64,000 nt of DNA, taken from assembly GCA_039931065.1 (NCBI GenBank), contig JBDTSP010000012.1:62001-126000 (forward strand). Reading direction: 5' to 3'. Position numbers and translations under genes: made by a program. The notes beneath the pieces were generated by a model. That model made no database searches, was not told the DNA's origin, and was given only the letters and a program-made list of their open reading frames with translations. This DNA is from CADEED01 sp039931065 (GTDB taxonomy: Bacteria > Pseudomonadota > Gammaproteobacteria > Steroidobacterales > Steroidobacteraceae). Shown here piece after piece: positions 37,231 through 45,365 of this stretch. How positions within the stretch are numbered: the stretch's first letter is position 1; each line of letters begins with the position of its first letter.

Positions 37231-37253
37231 TTATCCACAGAAAGTGTGGATAA
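37231..37253. promoter_or_regulatory. Two opposed consensus DnaA boxes
   Basis: TTATCCACA (37231-37239) and its exact reverse complement TGTGGATAA (37245-37253) are five bases apart. Both fit the DnaA box consensus perfectly. They lie about 130 bases upstream of rpmE, in the 367-base gap before hemW. Confidence 0.7.
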
Positions 37254-37357
37254 CTCTGTGGGTAGAGCCGTTTTCCGAAGCCAAAACCGCTGCGATCTAC
37301 GCAAATCCGTTACCTTGGTCAAATAATGACCATTGTATTAAAGACTTCAAAATCAAA

Positions 37358-37406
37358 GGATTACGAGCACTTTGTAGTGCAACAGGATTGAAACCTGCCG
37401 TAATCC
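37358..37406. ncRNA. Candidate structured RNA with a three-way junction
   Basis: A closing stem GGATTACG/CGTAATCC (37358-37365 with 37399-37406) encloses two hairpins: GCACT/AGTGC with a TTGT loop (37367-37380) and CAGG/CCTG with an ATTGAAA loop (37383-37397). Every helix is perfect. The stretch is AT-richer than its surroundings and free of genes. The strand is unknown, and it could be a small RNA, a leader element or a DNA structure. Confidence 0.4.
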
Positions 37407-37471
37407 CATTGTTTGTGTGCCCTGCCATGGGCATCTGTGCATAAATCCGCCCAGCCGTGGCGCATGAGCAT

Positions 37472-38632
37472 TCAGGGGATGGCCGCGGGCTCTGGCTCCG
37501 GCAGCAGTTCGACCAGTATGTCGTTGAGAAATCGAAAGCCTTTGGGGGTGGCAGCCCACCGGCCCGGCTCTCGTTGGACCAACCCCCGGGCGACCAGACC
37601 CCCGAGCGCTTCTTCGAGCACCACGATATCCAGGCCCGTTCGGCTTTCGAACAACTCATCGGCGAATCCGTCAACCAGTCGGAATGCATTCATGGCGAAT
37701 TCGAACGGCAGATCGCGCGCGGCGATTGGCTTTCGCGTCAAGGAGCCCGGCTCCTCGGCGAGGTAACGGCGCGGCTCGCGCATCCGTTGCGTTCGCTCGA
37801 TCAGTTGCCGCCCTGGATGGGTGATTTTGCCGTGGGCCCCCGCGCCAATGCCGAGATAGTCACCGAACATCCAGTAATTGAGGTTGTGCTCACAACGCTT
37901 GCTGCCGCGTGCGTAGCCGGACACCTCGTATTGCTCGAAGCCTGCCTGGGTGAGTGTGCTCAGTGAGCGATCCAGCATGTCGTCGACGATATCGTCGGCC
38001 GGCTGCACCGGCGGCGCCGCGGCGAACAAGGTGCCGGGCTCGATCGTCAGGTGATACTGCGACAGGTGCGCGGGGTCGAGCGCCAGCGCCGCGCGCAGGT
38101 CGGCCTCCGCTTCTTCACCGGTCTGCCCCGGCAACGCGTACATGAGATCCAGATTGAAGTTGGCCAAACCCGCGGCGTGCAGCTCCTCGGCCGCGCGTCG
38201 CGTTTCATCGGCCGAATGGATGCGGCCTAACAATTTGAGCTGCCGCGGGTCGAAACTCTGGGCGCCCAATGAAACGCGCGTCACACCGGCAGCGCGGTAT
38301 TCCGCGAACCGGCCGCGCTCGATGGTGCCGGGATTGGCCTCGAGCGTGACTTCGGCGCCATCGGCGAAGCCGAGTTGGGATTTCGCATGCCCGATCAGCC
38401 GGCCTATGGACGCCGGAGAAAACAGGCTGGGCGTGCCGCCACCGAGAAAGATACTGGAGAGCGCGCGCCCCGCAATCGCCGGCAGTTGCGCATCGAAGTC
38501 GCGTATCAAGGCATCGAGGTAACGCTGCTCGGGCAACTCGTCGCGCAGCGCGTGCGAGTTGAAATCGCAGTACGGGCACTTCTGCACGCACCACGGGAAG
38601 TGCGCATACAACGCGAGCGGCGGTGCTTTCAT
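37472..38632 (-). CDS. hemW: Radical SAM heme chaperone HemW
   Basis: A 386-residue coproporphyrinogen-oxidase-like radical SAM protein, with the cluster motif CVQKCPYCDF, GGGTPSLF, and the C-terminal HemW domain (FEFAMNAFRLVDGF). The C-x3-C-x2-C-x-F spacing matches HemW; the extra N-terminal features of true HemN are missing. It delivers heme rather than making it. It overlaps rdgB by four bases and ends the PP2C-rph-rdgB-hemW operon. Confidence 0.95.
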   Translation of the reverse strand: MKAPPLALYAHFPWCVQKCPYCDFNSHALRDELPEQRYLDALIRDFDAQLPAIAGRALSSIFLGGGTPSLFSPASIGRLIGHAKSQLGFADGAEVTLEANPGTIERGRFAEYRAAGVTRVSLGAQSFDPRQLKLLGRIHSADETRRAAEELHAAGLANFNLDLMYALPGQTGEEAEADLRAALALDPAHLSQYHLTIEPGTLFAAAPPVQPADDIVDDMLDRSLSTLTQAGFEQYEVSGYARGSKRCEHNLNYWMFGDYLGIGAGAHGKITHPGRQLIERTQRMREPRRYLAEEPGSLTRKPIAARDLPFEFAMNAFRLVDGFADELFESRTGLDIVVLEEALGGLVARGLVQREPGRWAATPKGFRFLNDILVELLPEPEPAAIP

Positions 38633-39237
38633 GGGCGTGGCCGCGTACCGAACTGCGCGAGAAACGCACGCATCGCTTGGCCGCGATGACTCTTCAGATT
38701 TTTCTCGTCCTGCGGGAGTTCGGCCACGGTGCGCGTGTCGTGCGCCGGCACGAAGGACGGGTCATAACCGAATCCGTTGTTGCCGCGGCGCGCATCGACG
38801 ATGCGGCCTTCCCAGGTCCCTTCACCGAGGAGTGGATGCGGGTCATCGGCCGCACTCACGCAGACGATCACGCAGCGATAACGTGCGGTGCGCTTTTCTT
38901 CGGGCAGACCCGCGAGTGCAGCCAGCAACTTGGAGAGATTCGCCTCGTCAGTCGCATCATCGCCCGCGTAACGCGCCGAATACGCGCCGGGTGCGCCACC
39001 GAGCGCGTCGACTTCGATGCCCGAATCGTCACCGATCGCCGTGAGACCGGTGATCCGCGCCGCATTTCGGGCCTTGATGAGCGCGTTTTCGAGGAAAGTG
39101 GTGCCGGTTTCAGGCGGGGGAGCAATGCCGAAATCCGACTGCCTGGCCAGGACGAAGCCCGTGTCGGCTAACAACTCCGAGAATTCGCGCAGCTTGCCGG
39201 CATTACCGCTGGCGAGTACGACGCGTTTGCCTTCCAT
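38629..39237 (-). CDS. rdgB: dITP/XTP pyrophosphatase
   Basis: Removes non-canonical purine nucleotides (ITP, dITP, XTP). The 202-residue protein has the substrate-binding VLASGNAGKLREF, GDDSGIEVDALGGAPGAYSARYAG and the GFGYDPSFVP/SHRGQAM segments. It overlaps hemW by four bases (ATGA) and follows rph by 20 bases. Confidence 0.97.
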   Translation of the reverse strand: MEGKRVVLASGNAGKLREFSELLADTGFVLARQSDFGIAPPPETGTTFLENALIKARNAARITGLTAIGDDSGIEVDALGGAPGAYSARYAGDDATDEANLSKLLAALAGLPEEKRTARYRCVIVCVSAADDPHPLLGEGTWEGRIVDARRGNNGFGYDPSFVPAHDTRTVAELPQDEKNLKSHRGQAMRAFLAQFGTRPRP

Positions 39238-39257
39238 GTGTGGATGCGTCGGCCGTA

Positions 39258-39983
39258 TCAGGTGGCCGTGCGCACCTCGGTCTGCAACTGGTGGAGTCTC
39301 GCAATGCCGCTGGCCGCGAGATTCAGCAGAGCATCGAGCTCATGGCGGCGAAAGGCATGGCCTTCCGCCGTGCCCTGAACTTCGATGAAACCGCCGCCAT
39401 TGTTCATGACGACATTCATGTCGGTCTCGGCGCCCGAATCCTCGGCGTAATCGAGATCGATGACCGGAATGCCATTGCAGATGCCCACTGAGATGGCAGC
39501 GACCTGGCCATGCAGCGGCGAAGCCGCGATGAGCCGCTTGGCGACCAGCGCGTCGCAGGCATCGGCCATGGCGACATACGCGCCGGTGATCGCCGCGGTG
39601 CGCGTGCCGCCATCGGCCTGCAGCACATCGCAATCGAGCGTGACCGTGCGTTCGCCGAGCGCGGACATGTTGGTGATCGCGCGCAGGCTGCGGCCAATCA
39701 GCCGCTGGATTTCCTGCGTGCGCCCGCTCTGCTTGCCCTTGGCGGCTTCGCGCGGGCTGCGCGTGTGAGTGGCGCGCGGCAACATGCCGTATTCAGCGGT
39801 TACCCATCCCTGCCCTTTGCCACGCAGGAATCCGGGCACACCTTCTTCGACGGTGGCGGTGCAGAGCACCCGCGTGTTGCCGAACTCGACCAGGACCGAG
39901 CCTTCGGCGTGCTGGGTGAATCGACGGGTAAAGCGCACAGTGCGCAACTCATCGGGTGCGCGACCGCTGGGACGGGCGGCCAT
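39258..39983 (-). CDS. rph: Ribonuclease PH
   Basis: A phosphorolytic 3'-5' exoribonuclease that trims tRNA ends. 241 residues, with the N-terminal RPSGRAPDELR, TRSPREAAKGKQSGRTQEIQ and TLDCDVLQADGGTRTA motifs intact. Its ATG overlaps the PP2C stop by one base. Confidence 0.97.
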   Translation of the reverse strand: MAARPSGRAPDELRTVRFTRRFTQHAEGSVLVEFGNTRVLCTATVEEGVPGFLRGKGQGWVTAEYGMLPRATHTRSPREAAKGKQSGRTQEIQRLIGRSLRAITNMSALGERTVTLDCDVLQADGGTRTAAITGAYVAMADACDALVAKRLIAASPLHGQVAAISVGICNGIPVIDLDYAEDSGAETDMNVVMNNGGGFIEVQGTAEGHAFRRHELDALLNLAASGIARLHQLQTEVRTAT

Positions 39984-40732
39984 CAGGCGTTACCGATCCA
40001 GCGCACGACCGCCGCGGAGGTGTTGTCACTGCCGGCGCCGACCGTGCTCACGGAATGCTCCGCCAGCCGCACGAGTTCATCGCGCAACGGCGCACGCGCT
40101 GGCGGAAAGGCCGCGCCGATGTCTCCGTCTTCGAGACCGCCCCACAGGCCGTCCGAGCACACTAACAAGATGTCGTTGGCCTCGAGCGGCTCGCGGGCAC
40201 CCAGCGACATCTCCGGCAGGAATGGTTCGCCGCCCAAACAACACTCGACGAAATTGCGCATCGGATGCGTCAGGGCCTGGTCGGCCGTGATGACACCTTC
40301 GCGCAGCAGGAATTCGACGTGGCTGTGGTCGCGCGTGCGTTTGAAGACCTTGCCACCGCGCAACAGATAGACGCGGCTGTCGCCGATGTGCGCCCAGAAA
40401 GCGCTGCCGTTCTGCACCAGGCACACCGCGCAGGTGGCGCGCGGCCGATGCTCGAGCGGCAGGTTGGTGCCGAGTTTGGCGACTTCCTCGTGTGCCCGGC
40501 CGAGCGACAGGTGCAGGAAGCCGATGGGGTCGAGGATGGGCTGCGGCGTGTGCCAGAACGCTTCGACCAGCACCTTTATGGCGGTCTCGGCGGCCTTGGC
40601 GCCATCGGAATGACCGCCCATGCCATCAATCACGACGAGCAGGGCAGAATGCTCCGACACCGCAACGGAGACGCGATCCTGATTGTCGCTGCGACAACCT
40701 AGCAGGCTGACTTCGGCGTATTCGATGCGCAA
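39983..40732 (-). CDS. PP2C-family serine/threonine phosphatase
   Basis: A 249-residue PPM phosphatase. Metal-binding aspartates are visible in CRSDNQDRV, VIDGMGGHSDG and CSDGLWGGLED, with SDNTSA near the end, so it should be active. It is the first gene of the operon with rph, rdgB and hemW and is divergent from yicC. A partner kinase is not in this window. The role may be in general Ser/Thr signalling, as with Stp-type phosphatases. Confidence 0.93.
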   Translation of the reverse strand: MRIEYAEVSLLGCRSDNQDRVSVAVSEHSALLVVIDGMGGHSDGAKAAETAIKVLVEAFWHTPQPILDPIGFLHLSLGRAHEEVAKLGTNLPLEHRPRATCAVCLVQNGSAFWAHIGDSRVYLLRGGKVFKRTRDHSHVEFLLREGVITADQALTHPMRNFVECCLGGEPFLPEMSLGAREPLEANDILLVCSDGLWGGLEDGDIGAAFPPARAPLRDELVRLAEHSVSTVGAGSDNTSAAVVRWIGNA

Positions 40733-40810
40733 GGCTAGGTTCAGGGGTCTGATAAACTGCCGCGAAGTCTACTGCACTGTTTCCTCCAAGAACCGAGAAC
40801 TTCAAGCGCC

Positions 40811-41674
40811 ATGATCGCAAGCATGACGGGTTTCGCACGTCGCGAACTGGCGGGCACTTGGGGCACCCTCACCTGCGAGATCCGCAGCGTGAACCACCGC
40901 TACCTGGAGCCGGGATTCCGGCTCCCGGAAGAGCTGCGGCCCCTCGAGTCCGACTTAAGACAACTGCTCGCAAAGCACCTCAAACGCGGCAAGGTCGACT
41001 GCACCGTGCACCTGCGCAGCGTGCAGGCTTCCGAGCGCGAACTGCGCATCGATCAGGCCGCGCTCGCCCGCGTCGCGGCCGCCGTCGGACAGATCTCGCG
41101 GGCGGTTCCGGGTTCGACGATCGACGCCATCGAAGTGCTGCGCTGGCCGGGCGTCATCGAAGCCGCCAACCCGGACTCCGAAGCCTTGTTAGGCGCGGGC
41201 CGCACTCTGTTTCAGCAGACGCTCGAAGATCTCGGCGCGATGCGGCTGCGTGAAGGCAAACGTCTGGGCGAACTGATCGAGCAACGTTGTGTCGGCCTCG
41301 CTACTCACGTCACCCAGGTACGCGCGCGGTTGCCGGAGATCCAGACCCGTGTCCGCACCCGCTTGCACGATCGCGTCGCCGAGTTGCTGGCCACGGTGGA
41401 CCGCGAGCGAGTGGAGCAGGAGATCGTCCTGCAGCTGCAGCGACTCGACGTTGCCGAAGAGCTCGATCGCCTCACCGGCCACATCGAAGAAACCCGCCGC
41501 GTGATGGGTGCCAGCGAAGGCGCGGGCCGCAGGCTCGATTTCCTGATGCAGGAGCTCAATCGCGAGGCCAATACGCTGGCTTCGAAATCGCAGGATCTGG
41601 ACACCACGCGCATCACGGTCGACATGAAAGTGCTGATCGAGCAGATGCGCGAACAGGTGCAAAACGTCGAATGA
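40811..41674 (+). CDS. yicC: YicC-family endoribonuclease
   Basis: A 287-residue RNase of the YicC/YloC family, with the conserved N-terminus MIASMTGFARRE, EIRSVNHRYLEPGFRLPEEL, and the C-terminal acidic/His block around HIEETRRVMGASEGAGRRLDFLMQELNREANTLASKS. In E. coli it degrades small RNA targets. Its stop overlaps the gmk start (ATGA). Confidence 0.96.
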   Translation: MIASMTGFARRELAGTWGTLTCEIRSVNHRYLEPGFRLPEELRPLESDLRQLLAKHLKRGKVDCTVHLRSVQASERELRIDQAALARVAAAVGQISRAVPGSTIDAIEVLRWPGVIEAANPDSEALLGAGRTLFQQTLEDLGAMRLREGKRLGELIEQRCVGLATHVTQVRARLPEIQTRVRTRLHDRVAELLATVDRERVEQEIVLQLQRLDVAEELDRLTGHIEETRRVMGASEGAGRRLDFLMQELNREANTLASKSQDLDTTRITVDMKVLIEQMREQVQNVE

Positions 41675-42291
41675 GCGCCGCACGGCGTGGCGCCCTCCAT
41701 GTCATCGCCGCACCCTCGGGCGCCGGCAAGACCAGCCTCGTCAAGGCCGTGCTCAATCGAGACCCTTCGTTACGCGTGTCCGTTTCGCACACGACACGCA
41801 AGCAGCGCGAGCAGGAAATCCCCGGTCGTGACTACAACTTCGTCGACGTCGAAGAATTCAAGCGGCTGATCGCCGCCGGCGAATTCCTCGAACACGCTCA
41901 GGTGTTCGACAACTTCTACGGCACGGGTCGCGCGCAGGTCGAAGCGCTGCGCAACGCGGGCCACGATGTCATTCTCGAGATCGACTGGCAGGGCGCACGC
42001 CAGGTGCGCGCCGCCCAACCCGACTGCAAATCGGTGTTCATCCTGCCACCCTCGCGCGGCGAACTCGAAACCCGCCTGCGCAATCGCAAGACCGACAGCG
42101 GCCAGGTCATCGCGCGGCGGCTGCGCGACTCGATCGCCGATATGTCCCATTTCGCCGAGTTCGACTGCGTCATCGTCAATGACGACTTCGAAACCGCGGT
42201 CCGTCACCTGCTGGAAATCCTGCGCGGCTCTGGCGGTTTCGCCGCCAACCGGCCTGATCTCAAGCCCTTGCTGGCAGAACTGCTGGCCTGA
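41671..42291 (+). CDS. gmk: Guanylate kinase
   Basis: Phosphorylates GMP to GDP. 206 residues, with the P-loop APSGAGKTSL, the SVSHTTRKQREQE substrate segment, FYGTGRAQVE and the lid/dimer part. The start at 41671 overlaps the yicC stop; the same frame stays open far upstream only as a shadow of yicC. Confidence 0.97.
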   Translation: MSAARRGALHVIAAPSGAGKTSLVKAVLNRDPSLRVSVSHTTRKQREQEIPGRDYNFVDVEEFKRLIAAGEFLEHAQVFDNFYGTGRAQVEALRNAGHDVILEIDWQGARQVRAAQPDCKSVFILPPSRGELETRLRNRKTDSGQVIARRLRDSIADMSHFAEFDCVIVNDDFETAVRHLLEILRGSGGFAANRPDLKPLLAELLA

Positions 42292-42408
42292 CCGCCCGGG
42301 CCGCCGATTCGGCTGCCAACCCTCGGGATCAGGTGCAAATCCCGGCAAAACCACGCGTTTTTCCAGTAGACTTTGCACCCCCCGCAGCCTTGGTTACCTG
42401 AGAGATTC

Positions 42409-42708
42409 ATGGCCCGTATCACTGTCGAAGACTGCCTGCCGAACGTCGAAAACATTTTCCAGCTTGTGTTGCTGGCCGCCGCGCGTGCGCGCCGCCTCGC
42501 CAATGGCGCCGAGCCGACCGTTCCGTGGGAAAACGACAAGCCGACCGTGGTCGCGCTGCGTGAGATCGCCGAAGGCAACATCACGCCCGAGATGCTGCGC
42601 GAGCCCGAGCCGCCGCCGCCGGAAGCGACGCTGCCGGATGCCGATAACCAGTCGCTGTTCCGTGCGCCGCAATTCGGCCTGCAAGGCGATCGTGACGTTC
42701 AGGAATAA
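42409..42708 (+). CDS. rpoZ: RNA polymerase omega subunit
   Basis: A 99-residue subunit starting MARITVEDCLPNVENIFQLV with the helix AARARRLANG and KPTVVALREIAEGNI. It stabilises the polymerase and forms part of the ppGpp site. The gene sits 42 bases before spoT, the usual linkage of the omega subunit with its effector's synthase. Confidence 0.97.
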   Translation: MARITVEDCLPNVENIFQLVLLAAARARRLANGAEPTVPWENDKPTVVALREIAEGNITPEMLREPEPPPPEATLPDADNQSLFRAPQFGLQGDRDVQE

Positions 42709-42749
42709 TTTCCCCGCCTGATCCTTCTTCAAGGAGCGCCCGCGCCGCC

Positions 42750-44933
42750 ATGGATTACGCGTCGACGCTCCTTCAGCTTCTGCCCAGTGCCCGGCGTTTG
42801 CCGGGCCTGCGCGAGCTGCTCAACAGCATCGAGACGTATCTGCCGGCCGAACAGGTCGCGCGGGTGCGTGCGGCCGTTGAGTTCGGCGCCGAGGCCCACG
42901 AAGGCCAGAAGCGCCTTTCCGGCGAGCCGTATATTGCGCATCCGCTCGCAGCCGCGCAGATCCTTGCCGATCTGCACCTGGATCCCGACACGATCATCGC
43001 GGCGATCCTGCACGACGTCATCGAAGACACGCCGATCTCCAAGGAAGAACTCTCGGAGAAGTTTGGCGCCCCGGTGGCCGAGATCGTCGATGGCGTCACC
43101 AAGCTCGACCAGATCCAGTTCAAGTCGCGCGCCGAAGCGCAGGCGGAATCGTTCCGCAAGATGGTGCTGGCGATGGTGCGCGACCTGCGCGTCATCCTGG
43201 TCAAACTAGCCGACCGCACCCACAACATGCGCACGCTCGATGCGATGGCGCCCGCGCGCCGCCGCGCGGTGGCGCGCGAGACGCTCGACATCTACGCGCC
43301 GATCGCGGGCCGGCTCGGGCTCTACAACATGAAGCTCGAACTCGAGGATCTCGGCTTCGAGGCCGCGTTTCCGCATCGCTACAAGGTGCTCGATCGCGCG
43401 CTGAAAAAAGCGCGCGGCAACCAGAAGCAGTTCCTGAACAAGATCGCCGAGACGATGCGCGTGGCACTGGTGAAGTCGGACATAAAAGCCGACGTCAGCA
43501 CGCGTGAGAAACATCTGTACAGCATCTACAGCAAGATGTTGCGCAAGGCGGCGCCGCTCTCGGAGATCGTCGACGTATTCGGCTTGCGGGTGGTCGTCGA
43601 CCAGGCGGATTCCTGTTACCGCGCGCTAGGCGTGGTGCACGCGGCATACAAGCCGATGCCTGGCCGCTTCAAGGATTACATCGCGATCCCGCGCGTGAAC
43701 GGTTATCAATCCCTGCACACCACCTTGTTCGGCCCCAATGGCATTCCGATCGAAGTGCAGATCCGCACCGAGGATATGCATCGCGTGGCCGAGGCCGGCA
43801 TTGCGGCTCACTGGAAGTACAAGGCCAGTGAGTCGGAAGGCGACCAGGATGCCCGCGCACGCGAATGGCTGGCGAACCTGGTCGACATGCAGGAAAGCGG
43901 CAGCTCCGAGGATTTCCTCGAGAGCGTCAAGGTCGACTTGTTCCCCGACAAGGTCTATGTGTTCACGCCGAAGGGCGAAATCCTGCGCCTGCCGCGCGGC
44001 GCCACCGTGGTCGATTTCGCCTACGCCGTACACACGGACGTCGGCAACCGCTGCGTCGCCGCCAAGGTAGATAGGCGCCTGACTCCGTTGCGAACACCGC
44101 TGCGAAATGGCCAGACGGTGGAGATCATCACCGCCAAGGGTGCGATGCCGAATCCATCGTGGGTGAATTTCGTCGTGACCGCGAAGGCGCGGGCCGCCGT
44201 GCGTCATTACCTCAAAGGACTGCGCCGCCAGGAAGCGATCGAACTCGGCGCGCGCCTCATCAACCAGGCGCTGGGCGAGTTCCGTTTGTCGCTCGATGAA
44301 GTCGCGGCCGATACATTGAACGCGGCGGTCGTCGAACTCGGCATGCACGACGTCGACGAGTTGTACGAGAAAGTCGGTCTGGGCGAGCGCCTCGCGCCGC
44401 TGGTGGCGCGCCGTTTATTGCCCACCAAGGCCAACGAGGATTCCTTCTCCGGCGCTCCCGCTCCGTTGGCGATTGCCGGTACCGAGGGCCTGTTGGTCGC
44501 GTATGCGCGCTGCTGCTTCCCGATTCCGGACGATCCGATCTTCGCGTTCCTGTCGGCGGGCCGCGGCGTGGTCGTGCATCGCGAGAATTGCGTGAACGTC
44601 GAGGACTATCGCAAACACCCCGAGAACTGGCTGCCCGTCGCGTGGCAGGCGACGACGGAAAAGGTGTTCAGTTCCGAAATCCGCGTCGACGTCGCCAACA
44701 AGATGGGCGTGCTCGCAGCGGTGGCGGCCGCCATTTCTTCCGGCGACACCAACATCGAACGCGTCGCGGTCGAAGAGAAGGACGCCGACAGCTCATCGCT
44801 GGTATTCGAGCTGCGCGTGCGCAATCGCGAGCACCTGGCGCGCGTCGTGAAAGTCGTTCGCCGCATGCCCGAAGTGCTGAAGGTCACGCGTACAATTGCC
44901 AGCCACGGACGCGCCGCGCGCGCGTCCAAATAA
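42750..44933 (+). CDS. spoT: Bifunctional (p)ppGpp synthase/hydrolase
   Basis: 727 residues. The N-terminal HD hydrolase is intact (EPYIAHPLAAAQIL; ILHDVIEDT), followed by the synthetase (RVNGYQSLHTTLFGPNGIPIEVQIRT), the TGS domain (DKVYVFTPKGEILRLP), a helical/zinc region and the C-terminal ACT domain (IRVDVANKMGVLAAVAAAI). The intact HD motif marks it as SpoT or Rel, able to degrade ppGpp. It sits in the conserved gmk-rpoZ-spoT-ridA-recG order. Confidence 0.97.
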   Translation: MDYASTLLQLLPSARRLPGLRELLNSIETYLPAEQVARVRAAVEFGAEAHEGQKRLSGEPYIAHPLAAAQILADLHLDPDTIIAAILHDVIEDTPISKEELSEKFGAPVAEIVDGVTKLDQIQFKSRAEAQAESFRKMVLAMVRDLRVILVKLADRTHNMRTLDAMAPARRRAVARETLDIYAPIAGRLGLYNMKLELEDLGFEAAFPHRYKVLDRALKKARGNQKQFLNKIAETMRVALVKSDIKADVSTREKHLYSIYSKMLRKAAPLSEIVDVFGLRVVVDQADSCYRALGVVHAAYKPMPGRFKDYIAIPRVNGYQSLHTTLFGPNGIPIEVQIRTEDMHRVAEAGIAAHWKYKASESEGDQDARAREWLANLVDMQESGSSEDFLESVKVDLFPDKVYVFTPKGEILRLPRGATVVDFAYAVHTDVGNRCVAAKVDRRLTPLRTPLRNGQTVEIITAKGAMPNPSWVNFVVTAKARAAVRHYLKGLRRQEAIELGARLINQALGEFRLSLDEVAADTLNAAVVELGMHDVDELYEKVGLGERLAPLVARRLLPTKANEDSFSGAPAPLAIAGTEGLLVAYARCCFPIPDDPIFAFLSAGRGVVVHRENCVNVEDYRKHPENWLPVAWQATTEKVFSSEIRVDVANKMGVLAAVAAAISSGDTNIERVAVEEKDADSSSLVFELRVRNREHLARVVKVVRRMPEVLKVTRTIASHGRAARASK

Positions 44934-44959
44934 CTCGACCTACTTTCAGGAGTTTCGCG

Positions 44960-45349
44960 ATGGGCATCGTTCACCAGGCCATCCATTCGGATCAGGCCCC
45001 CAAGGCCATTGGCCCCTATTCGCAAGCCATCCGCGTCGCCGACACGTTGTACATGGCGGGCCAGATCCCGCTCGATCCGGTCACCATGCAGATGGTCGAA
45101 GGCGACTTCGAGAAAGAAGCGCGCCGCGTGTTCGAGAACATCAAGGCCGTGATCGCGGCGGCCGGCGGCAGTTTCGAACAGATCGTGAAGGTCACTATCT
45201 TCCTGACCGACTTCGCCAACTTCGCCAAGGTGAACGAAATCATGGCCGAGTATTGCAAGGCGCCATACCCGGCGCGTTCGACGGTGGCAGTGGCGGCACT
45301 GCCGCGCAATGCGCGCGTCGAAGTCGAGTGCACGCTGCACCTGGGCTGA
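44960..45349 (+). CDS. ridA: Reactive intermediate deaminase RidA
   Basis: A 129-residue YjgF/YER057c/UK114 enzyme that hydrolyses reactive enamine/imine intermediates. It shows the expected IGPYSQAIRV, the YPARSTVAVAALPRNARVEVE block with the carboxylate-binding Arg and the Glu, and a typical length. CAGGAG lies about eight bases before the ATG. It is located between spoT and recG, as usual. Confidence 0.96.
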   Translation: MGIVHQAIHSDQAPKAIGPYSQAIRVADTLYMAGQIPLDPVTMQMVEGDFEKEARRVFENIKAVIAAAGGSFEQIVKVTIFLTDFANFAKVNEIMAEYCKAPYPARSTVAVAALPRNARVEVECTLHLG

Positions 45350-45365
45350 GGGCTCGCAAGCTACC

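Noticed and set aside
37231..37253. DnaA boxes as a chromosomal origin
   Set aside because: No dnaA, dnaN, gidA or parAB genes, no AT-rich unwinding tract and only two boxes.
37385..37394. GGATTGAAAC, like the 3' end of some CRISPR repeats
   Set aside because: It occurs once, with no repeat copies or spacers around it; it is better explained as the loop and stem of the three-way junction fold.
37199..37444. 81-residue open frame in the hemW-rpmE gap
   Set aside because: No ribosome site, composition unlike a protein, and it runs through the DnaA boxes and the structured element.
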